From: Clostridia bacterium
Lineage (GTDB): Bacteria > Bacillota > Clostridia > Oscillospirales > Acutalibacteraceae
Length of the DNA: 10,694 nucleotides
Reading direction: 5' to 3'
NCBI GenBank assembly: GCA_900763035.1
Contig: CAAFIS010000309.1
Location: 1 to 10,694 of the forward strand
A program made the position numbers and the translations under genes. The notes beneath the pieces are model-generated. The model did not search any database. It worked only from the letters and a program-made list of their open reading frames with translations, and had not been told where the DNA came from. The first letter of the stretch is position 1. Every line of letters starts with the position of its first letter. Shown here in pieces: positions 1-6,403 of this stretch.

Positions 1-25
1 ACAGAAAGAAAATCCGGAAAAACCG

Positions 26-60
26 TTGCTAATTTCCAACTTTGTGGTATAATAAGGAGG
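26..60 (+). promoter_or_regulatory. Promoter of the Asp23-family gene (sigma-A type, extended -10)
   Basis: A perfect -10 box TATAAT lies at 48-53 and is preceded by TGG at 45-47, which fits an extended -10 (TGn). A partial -35 box, TTGCTA, lies at 26-31 with a 16-bp spacer. Transcription would start near base 60. The surrounding 60 bases are far more A/T-rich than the rest of the window, as expected for a promoter. The box sequences are seen directly; the start site is inferred from spacing. Confidence 0.75.
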
Positions 61-104
61 ATGAAATGGAAAACCGCGCCCATGCGCCGGTTTTCGACAC
101 GGGA

Positions 105-122
105 CGGCGGCTGCGGCCGCCG
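105..122 (+). other. GC hairpin in the leader of the Asp23-family gene
   Basis: A perfect 7-bp stem (CGGCGGC at 105-111 with GCCGCCG at 116-122) closes a TGCG loop. In RNA this is a UNCG-type tetraloop closed by a C-G pair, a class known to be unusually stable. It ends 8 bases before the AAGGAGG ribosome site at 131-137. No T-run follows, so it is not a terminator. A role in mRNA stability or start choice is inference. Confidence 0.45.
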
Positions 123-130
123 ACGGAGCA

Positions 131-137
131 AAGGAGG
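131..137 (+). promoter_or_regulatory. Ribosome binding site choosing the ATG at 147
   Basis: AAGGAGG is a full Shine-Dalgarno match, 9 bases before the ATG at 147. A second AAGGAGG at 54-60 sits before an in-frame ATG at 66, but it falls at or before the predicted transcription start near 60. It should therefore be absent from, or at the extreme end of, mRNA made by the local promoter. Confidence 0.7.
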
Positions 138-146
138 ACATTCATC

Positions 147-530
147 ATGGATGCGAACGAGTTCACGACCGGAGAGGGCAGCTGCATCATCTCGGAGGAT
201 GTGATCGCCCAGATCGCCGCCACCGCCCCCGCCGAAGTGCCGGGCGTCGCCGGGATCGCCGACCGTCCTGCGAATCTTCGCGGGCTGATGTCCGTCGCTG
301 CACCGCGGTGCGTCAAGGTCACCAACACCGATACCGACACCGTGCTCGACGTGTATGTCATCCTGCGGCAGGGCACCCGGATCCAAGAGGCCGCCACGCA
401 GGTGCAGCACGATGTGAAGGTCGCCGTGCAGGCGATGACCGGCAAGCCGGTCACGCGGGTCAACGTCCACGTGGCGGGGATGGCCACTGCCGAGGACAAA
501 GCTGCGCCGCAGGCCGAAGCGAACGGCTGA
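147..530 (+). CDS. Asp23/Gls24-family protein (YqhY-like)
   Basis: This 127-residue protein has no membrane segment or signal peptide. It matches the Asp23/Gls24 (DUF322) pattern: a G-S-C-I-I-S-E-D-V-I-A-Q-I-A start to the domain at about residues 10-23, an E-V-P-G-V-A-G stretch at about 30-36, a V-L-D-V-Y-V-I-L strand, and a closing M-T-G-K-P-V-T-R-V-N-V-H-V segment. Family members in Firmicutes include envelope-stress proteins and YqhY, which lies just upstream of nusB in Bacillus and is linked to acetyl-CoA carboxylase and lipid balance. The position before nusB favours the YqhY branch. The start at 147 is chosen because it has its own full ribosome site and lies downstream of the likely transcription start; an in-frame ATG at 66 would add 27 low-complexity, Arg/Pro-rich residues. 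The C-terminus is Ala/Glu-rich. Family is clear; exact function is not. Confidence 0.88.
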   Translation: MDANEFTTGEGSCIISEDVIAQIAATAPAEVPGVAGIADRPANLRGLMSVAAPRCVKVTNTDTDTVLDVYVILRQGTRIQEAATQVQHDVKVAVQAMTGKPVTRVNVHVAGMATAEDKAAPQAEANG

Positions 531-536
531 ACCGCA

Positions 537-569
537 GACCCTCCACCGCATCCGGCGGAGGGTCTTTTT
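537..569 (+). terminator. Intrinsic terminator after the Asp23-family gene
   Basis: The arms GACCCTCCACCG (537-548) and CGGCGGAGGGTC (553-564) form a 12-position stem with one A/C mismatch and a CATC loop. TTTTT follows at 565-569. It begins 6 bases after the stop codon. This is the clearest terminator in the window and separates the Asp23-family transcript from nusB. Confidence 0.88.
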
Positions 570-582
570 CCCTATCTCATTG

Positions 583-608
583 TATAAATATGCTGCCGCG
601 TGCGGCAG
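583..608 (+). promoter_or_regulatory. Possible nusB operon promoter (-10 box) and 5' hairpin
   Basis: TATAAA at 583-588 matches five of six -10 bases and sits in a short A/T-rich patch directly after the terminator, where the nusB operon needs a promoter. I see no convincing -35 box at the right distance. A perfect 6-bp hairpin (CTGCCG at 593-598, loop CGTG, CGGCAG at 603-608) would lie at the very 5' end of the transcript. Its lack of a T-run argues against a terminator. Confidence 0.45.
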
Positions 609-635
609 AGGAGCTTGAAAACGGGGGCTGTCATC

Positions 636-1133
636 ATGACCAGACGTGAGTCACGCGAGCAGGCGTTCGCCCTGCTGTTCGAAAAAATGTTCAACGATGC
701 GCCGGTGGCGGAATTGGCCGCCGGGGCGGCGGAGGCCCGGGGCGTCCCGACCTCCGGCTTCGCCATGCGCCTGGCCGAGGGCACGGAGAGCCGTCTGCCC
801 CAGATCGACGAAAAGATCGCCGCCTGCTCCCGCAAGTGGACGAAGGACCGCATCTCCAAGGTCGCGCTGTCCGTGATGCGTCTGGCGATCGACGAGATCC
901 TGTACGAGGACGATATCCCCGTCAGCGTTTCGATCAACGAAGCCGTGGAGCTGGCCAAAAAATACGGCAGCGCGGAGGATGCGTCGTTCGTCAACGGTAT
1001 CCTCGGTACGGTCGCACGCGAGGCGGCGGACAAGCCTGCTGCCGCCGCGGACGCGTCCGATGCGGCGGTGGAGGACACCACCGCGCCCGCCGTCGGGCCG
1101 ACGGCCGCACCGCAGCCCGAGGCCGAAGGATGA
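636..1133 (+). CDS. nusB: Transcription antitermination factor NusB
   Basis: NusB binds boxA RNA together with NusE (ribosomal protein S10) and supports antitermination on rRNA operons. The 165-residue product opens with the family's typical M-T-R-R-E-S-R-E-Q-A-F-A-L-L-F-E-K helix. It continues through S-V-S-I-N-E-A-V-E-L-A-K-K-Y (about 97-110) to the conserved F-V-N-G-I-L-G-T-V-A-R-E end (about 118-129). The all-helical NusB fold therefore ends near residue 130, and residues 131-165 form an extra Ala/Pro/Glu-rich, probably disordered tail. ATG 636 is preferred over GTG 600 or TTG 615 because the family sequence starts there, though its ribosome site is weak (GGGGG at 623-627). The stop overlaps the next start as ATGA, suggesting translational coupling. 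Confidence 0.95.
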   Translation: MTRRESREQAFALLFEKMFNDAPVAELAAGAAEARGVPTSGFAMRLAEGTESRLPQIDEKIAACSRKWTKDRISKVALSVMRLAIDEILYEDDIPVSVSINEAVELAKKYGSAEDASFVNGILGTVAREAADKPAAAADASDAAVEDTTAPAVGPTAAPQPEAEG

Positions 1134-2074
1134 TCGGCTTTTTGGGGCTGGATACCAGCAATTACACGACGTCCGCGGCGTTCTGCACCGCGGACGGGAC
1201 GGTGACGCAGCAAAAGCGGCTGCTCCCGGTGCGGGAGGGCGAGCTGGGGCTGCGGCAGAGCGACGCGGTGTTCCACCATACGCGCCAGCTGCCGGATATC
1301 GTGGACGGGCTGTTCTCCGCTCTGCCGGACGGTGCGTCGGTCTGCGCCGTGGCGGCGTCCGACCGCCCGCAGCAGGTCGACGGCTCGTATATGCCGTGCT
1401 TTTTGGTCGGCCTCGGCGCGGCGCGGCAGCTGTCCGCCGTGCTGGGCGTGCCGCTGCATCGGTTCACCCATCAGCAGGGGCACGTCGCGGCGGCACTGTA
1501 CGGCGCGGACAGGCTCGATCTGCTGGACCGTTCGTTTTTGGCGTTCCATGTGTCCGGCGGCACGACGGATGCCCTGCTCGTCGAGCCGGATCCGCGCGAG
1601 GTGATCCGCTGCAGCGTGGTCGGTCGTTCGCTCGACCTTAAGGCGGGGCAGCTGATCGACCGTGTGGGCAGACTGCTCGGCCTGCGTTTTCCTGCCGGCC
1701 TGGCACTGGAGGCGCTTGCCGCCGAAGCGACGGGCGACTACCGTCCGCGCGCCGTGCGGGACGGATGCGATTGTCACCTCTCCGGGGTAGAGAACCAGTG
1801 CCGCGACCGGCTTGGCCGCGGCGAACCGCCGGCCGAGGTCGCGCGCTTTTGCCTGTGCAGCGTGCGTGCGGCGCTCGACGGCATGGCCGATGCGCTGCGC
1901 GCCGCTTACGGCGATCTGCCGATGGTGTTCGCCGGCGGCGTGATGTCCAACGCCATGCTGCGTGCGCATTTTTCCGCACGTTTCTCCGGCTGCTTCGCGC
2001 CGCCCGCCTTTTCGGCGGATAACGCCGCCGGGATCTCCGTGCTGTGCCGCGAAGCGGAAAGGCGGGGGATCTGA
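1130..2074 (+). CDS. M22-family (TsaD/Gcp-like) paralog
   Basis: This 314-residue protein has the ASKHA fold pattern of TsaD/Kae1, the enzyme that adds threonylcarbamoyl to A37 of ANN-decoding tRNAs. Visible landmarks are F-L-G-L-D-T-S-N-Y-T-T-S at 4-15, the metal-binding H-x-x-x-H (H114, H118), V-S-G-G-T-T at 141-146, a D-R-V-G-R-L-L-G-L segment at 177-185, F-A-G-G-V-M-S-N-A at 267-275 and A-D-N-A-A-G at 296-301, whose Asp (D297) matches a TsaD metal ligand. It is shorter than typical TsaD (about 340), has N-Y-T-T-S where TsaD usually has S-C-D-E-T, and carries G-S-Y-M-P-C-F in the segment before H-x-x-x-H. It therefore looks like the divergent clostridial paralog often labelled O-sialoglycoprotein endopeptidase rather than TsaD itself. 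It overlaps nusB by 4 bases; GAGG at 1119-1122 is its ribosome site. Function unknown. Confidence 0.85.
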   Translation: MIGFLGLDTSNYTTSAAFCTADGTVTQQKRLLPVREGELGLRQSDAVFHHTRQLPDIVDGLFSALPDGASVCAVAASDRPQQVDGSYMPCFLVGLGAARQLSAVLGVPLHRFTHQQGHVAAALYGADRLDLLDRSFLAFHVSGGTTDALLVEPDPREVIRCSVVGRSLDLKAGQLIDRVGRLLGLRFPAGLALEALAAEATGDYRPRAVRDGCDCHLSGVENQCRDRLGRGEPPAEVARFCLCSVRAALDGMADALRAAYGDLPMVFAGGVMSNAMLRAHFSARFSGCFAPPAFSADNAAGISVLCREAERRGI

Positions 2075-3282
2075 TGGCCGTCATCTCGGTATCGCAGCTC
2101 AACCGCTATGTCAAAAGCCTGCTCGAGGGCGACACGCGGCTGGCCGCCGTGTATATCCGCGGCGAGATCTCCAATTTCAAAAACAACTATTCCTCCGGCC
2201 ACCTGTACCTGACCTTGAAGGACGAGGAGGCCGCCGTCGATGCCGTGATGTTCCGCGGCAACGCATCTCGCCTGCGCTTTCGGCCGGAAAACGGGATGAC
2301 CGTGTTGGTGCGCGCACGCATCTCGCTGTACGAGCGCACGGGCCGCTATCAGCTTTATATCGACGATATGCAGCCGGACGGCATCGGCGCGCTGACGCTG
2401 GCCTTCGAGCAACGCAAAAAGCAGCTGGCCGCCGAAGGGCTGTTCGACGAGGAGCGCAAGCGTCCGCTGCCGCCGTATCCTATGCGCGTGGGGGTCATCA
2501 CCTCGCCCACCGGCGCGGCGGTGCGCGATATCCTCAATGTGCTCGGCCGCCGCTGGCCCCTCGCGCGCGTCGTGTTCTGCCCCGTCGCGGTGCAGGGCGA
2601 CGCCGCCGCCCCGCAGATCGCGCAGGCGATCGAGCGTTTCGATGCGGCCGCTGCTGCCGACGTGCTGATCGTCGGGCGCGGCGGCGGCTCGCTGGAGGAC
2701 CTGTGGGCATTCAATGAAGAGGTCGCGGTGCGCGCCGTTGCGGCCTGCCGCATCCCGGTGATCTCCGCCGTCGGTCACGAAACGGACTTCACCCTTTGCG
2801 ACTTCGCCGCAGATCTGCGCGCGCCCACCCCGTCCGCCGCGGCGGAGCTGGCCGTGCCGGACCGGCAGCGCGTTTCGGCCGCGGTGCAGACGCTGTCCGC
2901 CCGCCTGCGCACGGCGCAGCGCGCACGGCTCGACCGCAGCAGGCAGGCGCTTTTGCTGCTGCTGCGGCACCGCTGCCTGTCGCAGCCGGGCTTTTTCGTG
3001 GACGAGCAGCGCATGCGGCTCGACCGTGCGGTCAGACGCTTCGCGGCGGCCGCCCGGCAGACGGCTGCCGCGGCCGATCGGCGGTTGTCGGCCTGTGCTG
3101 CCAAATTGGACGCGCTCAGCCCGCTCAAGGTGCTCTCGCGCGGGTACGCGATCGGCTATGCGCCGGACGGGAGCGTGCTGACGAGCGTGCACGGCGCACG
3201 CCCCGGCGATGAGGTGCGTCTGCGCCTGTCCGACGGGACGCTGTCCTGCCGTGTCACGCAGACAGAGGAGGTAACGGGATGA
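2074..3282 (+). CDS. xseA: Exodeoxyribonuclease VII large subunit
   Basis: This is the catalytic subunit of exonuclease VII, which with XseB degrades single-stranded DNA from both ends to short oligonucleotides. The 402-residue protein has an N-terminal OB-fold (about 1-105, with I-S-V-S-Q-L-N-R-Y-V-K and R-G-E-I-S-N-F-K) for DNA binding. The catalytic part shows V-G-V-I-T-S-P-T-G-A-A at 139-149, G-R-G-G-G-S-L-E-D-L-W at 201-211 and G-H-E-T-D-F-T-L-C-D at 234-243. An Arg/Ala-rich coiled region follows, where XseB is expected to bind, and a C-terminal segment has L-S-R-G-Y-A. It is shorter than E. coli XseA (456), mainly in the coiled part. The start ATG shares its A with the preceding TGA stop; GGGGG at 2064-2068 is a plausible ribosome site. 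The next gene is its partner. Confidence 0.96.
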   Translation: MAVISVSQLNRYVKSLLEGDTRLAAVYIRGEISNFKNNYSSGHLYLTLKDEEAAVDAVMFRGNASRLRFRPENGMTVLVRARISLYERTGRYQLYIDDMQPDGIGALTLAFEQRKKQLAAEGLFDEERKRPLPPYPMRVGVITSPTGAAVRDILNVLGRRWPLARVVFCPVAVQGDAAAPQIAQAIERFDAAAAADVLIVGRGGGSLEDLWAFNEEVAVRAVAACRIPVISAVGHETDFTLCDFAADLRAPTPSAAAELAVPDRQRVSAAVQTLSARLRTAQRARLDRSRQALLLLLRHRCLSQPGFFVDEQRMRLDRAVRRFAAAARQTAAAADRRLSACAAKLDALSPLKVLSRGYAIGYAPDGSVLTSVHGARPGDEVRLRLSDGTLSCRVTQTEEVTG

Positions 3283-3551
3283 CCGAAAAACAGCCGGAGG
3301 AACTGACGTACGAACAGGCGATGACCCGTCTGGAGCAGATCGTGGCGGCGCTCGAGGGCGGCCGCTGCACGCTCGACGAATCGCTCGGCCTGTTCGAGGA
3401 GGGTGCGGCGCTGACGGCGCGCTGTACGCATCTGCTCGACGAGGCGGAGCAAAAGATCGTGCGCCTGACTGCGCTCGAGGCGGGGGAGGACGGCACGGAG
3501 CTGACCGACCGCCCCGGCGAAGATATGGGCGCACTGCTGTCCGGTGACTGA
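3279..3551 (+). CDS. xseB: Exodeoxyribonuclease VII small subunit
   Basis: This 90-residue subunit binds the long helices of XseA and is needed for exonuclease VII assembly. The hallmark L-T-Y-E-Q-A-M-T-R-L-E-Q-I-V-A-A-L-E-G-G segment and the L-D-E-S-L-G-L-F-E-E-G motif are both present, followed by a helix rich in Glu and Lys. It is slightly longer than the family norm (about 70-80) because of an acidic C-terminal tail. The ATGA overlap with xseA and a strong GAGGAGG site at 3265-3271 suggest coupled translation with its own strong initiation, fitting the excess of XseB over XseA in the complex. Confidence 0.95.
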   Translation: MTEKQPEELTYEQAMTRLEQIVAALEGGRCTLDESLGLFEEGAALTARCTHLLDEAEQKIVRLTALEAGEDGTELTDRPGEDMGALLSGD

Positions 3552-3572
3552 ACGATAACGGAGGTAACAGCG

Positions 3573-4472
3573 ATGCCCGATGCCCTGTATTCCGATCGAC
3601 TGACGCAGCTGTGTGCCCGTTTCGAGCACGCACTGCCCGGCTTTTTGCCCCAAACGGGCGGCCGACAGACCACCGTGTGCGAGGCGATGGACTACGCCTG
3701 CAAGGACGGCGGTAAGCGGCTGCGCCCGGTGCTGCTGCTGGCGTTCTGCCGCCTGTGCGGCGGCGATACCGAGGCGGCGCTCCCCTTCGCCGCTGCGATC
3801 GAGATGGTCCATTCCTACTCTCTCGTGCACGACGACCTGCCGTGCATGGATAACAGCCTGATGCGCCGCGGCCGCCCGTCCACCCACGCGGTGTACGGTG
3901 AAACGATGGCGCTGCTCGCGGGCGACGCGCTGCTCAATCGCGCGTTCGAGGTCATGCTGCGCCCGGATCCGGCGCATCCGCTGCCGCCGGAGCATCGGCT
4001 GGCGGCTGCCGCCGCATTGGCGGATGCCGCCGGGGCGGACGGTATGGTCGGCGGGCAGGTCATCGATCTGCAAAGCGAGGGCAAGCAGATCGGCCGCGAC
4101 GATCTGGAGGCGCTGCAGGAGGGCAAAACGGCGGCGCTGATCGCCGCCGCCTGCGTCATGGGCGTGTGCTTGGGCGGCGGGGACGACCGGCAGCGCGCTG
4201 CCGCTCGCGCTTACGGCCACGCGATCGGTCTGGGGTTCCAGATCGTGGACGATATCCTGGATGTCACCGCCACGCCGGAGACGCTCGGCAAGCCCGTCGG
4301 CAGCGATGCGCAGAACGAAAAGGTCACGTACGTTTCCCTGCTGGGGATCGACGGCGCGCGGCAGCTGGCCGCGCAGCACACCCGGCAGGCGCTCTCGGCG
4401 CTCGACGCCTTCGACGGGCAGACCGCCTCGCTGCGGCAGCTGGCGGAGGCGCTGCTCACGCGCGACCACTGA
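3573..4472 (+). CDS. ispA: Short-chain polyprenyl (farnesyl diphosphate) synthase
   Basis: This 299-residue trans-prenyltransferase condenses IPP with DMAPP/GPP to make geranyl and farnesyl diphosphate, the precursor of undecaprenyl phosphate and quinones. It has G-G-K-R-L-R-P at 46-52, the first Asp-rich motif D-D-L-P-C-M-D (D87, D88, D93; the six-spaced DDxxxxD of bacterial type II FPP synthases), K-T at 185-186, and the second motif F-Q-I-V-D-D-I-L-D (D226, D227, D230). Downstream of the first motif the usual acidic pair is replaced: M-D-N-S-L-M-R-R-G is seen where M-D-N-D-D-L-R-R-G is common, but the catalytic Asp residues are intact. A GGAGG site (3560-3564) sits 8 bases before the start, and 21 bases separate it from xseB. 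Dxs, the first enzyme of the same pathway, follows. GGPP synthase activity cannot be excluded. Confidence 0.93.
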   Translation: MPDALYSDRLTQLCARFEHALPGFLPQTGGRQTTVCEAMDYACKDGGKRLRPVLLLAFCRLCGGDTEAALPFAAAIEMVHSYSLVHDDLPCMDNSLMRRGRPSTHAVYGETMALLAGDALLNRAFEVMLRPDPAHPLPPEHRLAAAAALADAAGADGMVGGQVIDLQSEGKQIGRDDLEALQEGKTAALIAAACVMGVCLGGGDDRQRAAARAYGHAIGLGFQIVDDILDVTATPETLGKPVGSDAQNEKVTYVSLLGIDGARQLAAQHTRQALSALDAFDGQTASLRQLAEALLTRDH

Positions 4473-4479
4473 ACACGAC

Positions 4480-4495
4480 GCGGGCGGCGGCCCGC
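4480..4495 (+). other. GC hairpin between ispA and dxs
   Basis: GCGGGC (4480-4485) and GCCCGC (4490-4495) form a perfect 6-bp stem with a GGCG loop, 8 bases after the ispA stop. No T-run follows, so transcription probably continues into dxs. The core closely resembles the hairpin before tyrS at 10343-10357. An mRNA stability or processing role is inference. Confidence 0.4.
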
Positions 4496-4519
4496 ATGGG
4501 ATACGGAAGGTGAGAGCCG

Positions 4520-6403
4520 ATGGTCGATCTGTCACAGATCCGTTCACCGGACGATGTGAAAAAACTGGATAAGAAAGAACTGCCGGAGCTTTGCCGCGCC
4601 CTGCGCGAAACGATGATCGCTACCGTGGCGCAAAACGGGGGACACCTGTCCTCCAATCTCGGCGCGGTGGAGCTGACCGTGGCGCTGCACCGTGTGTTCA
4701 CCACCCCGCACGATACGATCGTGTGGGACGTCGGACACCAGTGCTATGCACATAAGCTGCTCACCGGCCGGTACGACCGGTTCTCGACCCTGCGCAAAAG
4801 CGGCGGCATCTCCGGCTTTCCCAAGCCGTCGGAAAGCGAGCACGACGCATTCGTCACCGGACACAGCAGCACCTCGATCTCCGCGGCCAACGGCATCGCC
4901 AAGGCCAAGGCGCTGACGGGGGACGACGGCTACACCGTCGCGGTGATCGGCGACGGCGCACTGACCGGCGGTCTGGCCTACGAGGGGCTGAGCAACGCCG
5001 GGCGCAGCGATGACCGGCTGATCGTGATCCTCAACGACAATAAGATGAGCATCAGCCAAAACGTGGGCTTCGTCGCCCGCTATCTGACCCACCTGCGCAC
5101 CCGCGTGCGCTACGTGCACTGGAAGCAGCGGCTGACGAACCTTTTGTCGCATATCCCGCTGATCGGCAAGCCGATCAACACCTTCGTCCACGACATGAAA
5201 AAGCGCGTCAAGCGCTCGATGTTCGCCCACACCTCGTTTTTCGAGAACATGGGCTTTTACTACATGGGGCCGGTGGACGGCCACGATCTGTCCGATCTGA
5301 CGCAGGCACTGCTGGCGGCGCGCAGCATCGGCCGCCCGGTGCTGCTGCATGTGGCCACGGTCAAGGGCAAGGGCTATCCGCAGGCGGAAAAAAGCCCGGA
5401 TATGTATCACGGCATCGGCGGCTTCTCGCCCGAAACGGGCAAGCCCGCACCCGGGGGCGAGTCGTTCTCCTCCCGCTTCGGCGAGCTGATGTGCCGTCTG
5501 GGCGAGCAGGACGACCGCATCGTCGCGATCACCGCCGCCATGAAGAAGGGTACGTGCCTCGACGGCTTCTCTTGGCGGTTCCCCACCCGTTTTTTCGACG
5601 TCGGCATCGCCGAGGAGCACGCCGTCACCTTCGCCTCCGGCCTGTCGTGCGGGGGACTGATCCCGGTGTTCGCCGTGTACTCGACGTTTTTGCAGCGCTC
5701 GTTCGATCAGCTGCTCAATGACACCTCGATCATGGACCGGCACATCGTGCTGGCCATCGACCGTGCCGGCATCGTCCCGGATGACGGCGAAACGCATCAG
5801 GGCCTGTACGACGTGGCGATGCTGCGCGACATCCCGCACACCACGGTGTATGCGCCCGCCAACTTCCGCGAGCTGGAGATCCACCTGCGTCAGGCGATGT
5901 ACGACACCGGCGGCATCGCCGCCGTACGCTATCCCAAGGGCGGGGAGCATCCGCTGCTCGCGGGGTACGAGCCGAGCTATAAAAGCTTTGACTACCAAAA
6001 CGGCCGCACGGACGGATTGCTGCTGATCGGCTACGGCCGCACCTTCGGCGATATGCTGGCGGTCAGCCGTCAGCGGCAGCAGAACGGGCGGCGCACCTCG
6101 CTGATCAAGCTCGACCGCATCTGGCCGCTCGATCCGGAGGTCGAGGAACTGTGTATGGGCTATCGCACGGTGCTGTTTTTCGAGGAGGCCGCGAGGAGCG
6201 GCGGCATCGGCGAATATCTGGGCAGCCGCCTGCTGTCACGCGGGTTCTCCGGACGGTACGCGGTGGATGCCGTGGATATCCTGCCCGGTGCCTGCACCAC
6301 GGCTGAGGGCCTGAACGAAGCGGGGCTGGATGCCGACGGCATCGCCCGCTTTATCGAACGGCAGCTCGCCGACCGGAAGGATGAGGATACCGATGCCGAA
6401 TGA
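4520..6403 (+). CDS. dxs: 1-deoxy-D-xylulose-5-phosphate synthase
   Basis: Dxs condenses pyruvate and glyceraldehyde 3-phosphate to DXP, using thiamine diphosphate, as the first step of the MEP isoprenoid pathway; DXP also feeds thiamine and pyridoxal synthesis. The 627-residue length is normal. The N-terminal domain has G-H-L-S-S-N-L-G (41-48), H73 in G-H-Q-C-Y-A-H-K, T-G-H-S-S-T-S (H115) and the ThDP motif G-D-G at 144-146, ending with L-N-D-N-K-M-S-I-S. The central transketolase-like domain has G-I-A-E-E-H-A-V (catalytic Glu near 365-366), Y387 and D-D-G-E-T-H-Q-G (H426). A C-terminal domain follows. The ribosome site is AAGGTGAG, 5 bases before ATG 4520. Forty-seven bases separate it from ispA, and its end overlaps tlyA by 11 bases. 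Catalytic residues look complete. Confidence 0.97.
   Translation: MVDLSQIRSPDDVKKLDKKELPELCRALRETMIATVAQNGGHLSSNLGAVELTVALHRVFTTPHDTIVWDVGHQCYAHKLLTGRYDRFSTLRKSGGISGFPKPSESEHDAFVTGHSSTSISAANGIAKAKALTGDDGYTVAVIGDGALTGGLAYEGLSNAGRSDDRLIVILNDNKMSISQNVGFVARYLTHLRTRVRYVHWKQRLTNLLSHIPLIGKPINTFVHDMKKRVKRSMFAHTSFFENMGFYYMGPVDGHDLSDLTQALLAARSIGRPVLLHVATVKGKGYPQAEKSPDMYHGIGGFSPETGKPAPGGESFSSRFGELMCRLGEQDDRIVAITAAMKKGTCLDGFSWRFPTRFFDVGIAEEHAVTFASGLSCGGLIPVFAVYSTFLQRSFDQLLNDTSIMDRHIVLAIDRAGIVPDDGETHQGLYDVAMLRDIPHTTVYAPANFRELEIHLRQAMYDTGGIAAVRYPKGGEHPLLAGYEPSYKSFDYQNGRTDGLLLIGYGRTFGDMLAVSRQRQQNGRRTSLIKLDRIWPLDPEVEELCMGYRTVLFFEEAARSGGIGEYLGSRLLSRGFSGRYAVDAVDILPGACTTAEGLNEAGLDADGIARFIERQLADRKDEDTDAE

Noticed and set aside
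1..25. Small CGG-AAAAA-CCG hairpin at the left edge as the end of an upstream gene
   Set aside because: Only three pairs and no T-run; too weak to call a terminator.
600..635. Earlier nusB starts at GTG 600 or TTG 615
   Set aside because: GTG 600 lies within the 5' hairpin, TTG 615 has only 1 base to its ribosome site, and the family sequence begins at ATG 636.
836..1129. N-terminal extension of the M22 paralog inside nusB
   Set aside because: The frame is open upstream, but the extension is Arg/Gly-rich shadow sequence, and the family start (M-I-G-F-L-G-L-D-T-S) falls exactly at the ATGA junction.
4544..5998. Long open frames on the minus strand (for example 484 codons opposite dxs, and others opposite xseA, tlyA and recN)
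   Set aside because: They are shadows caused by high G+C and strong third-position bias of the + strand genes. Their products are Arg/His/Gln-rich, lack recognisable motifs and have no ribosome sites.
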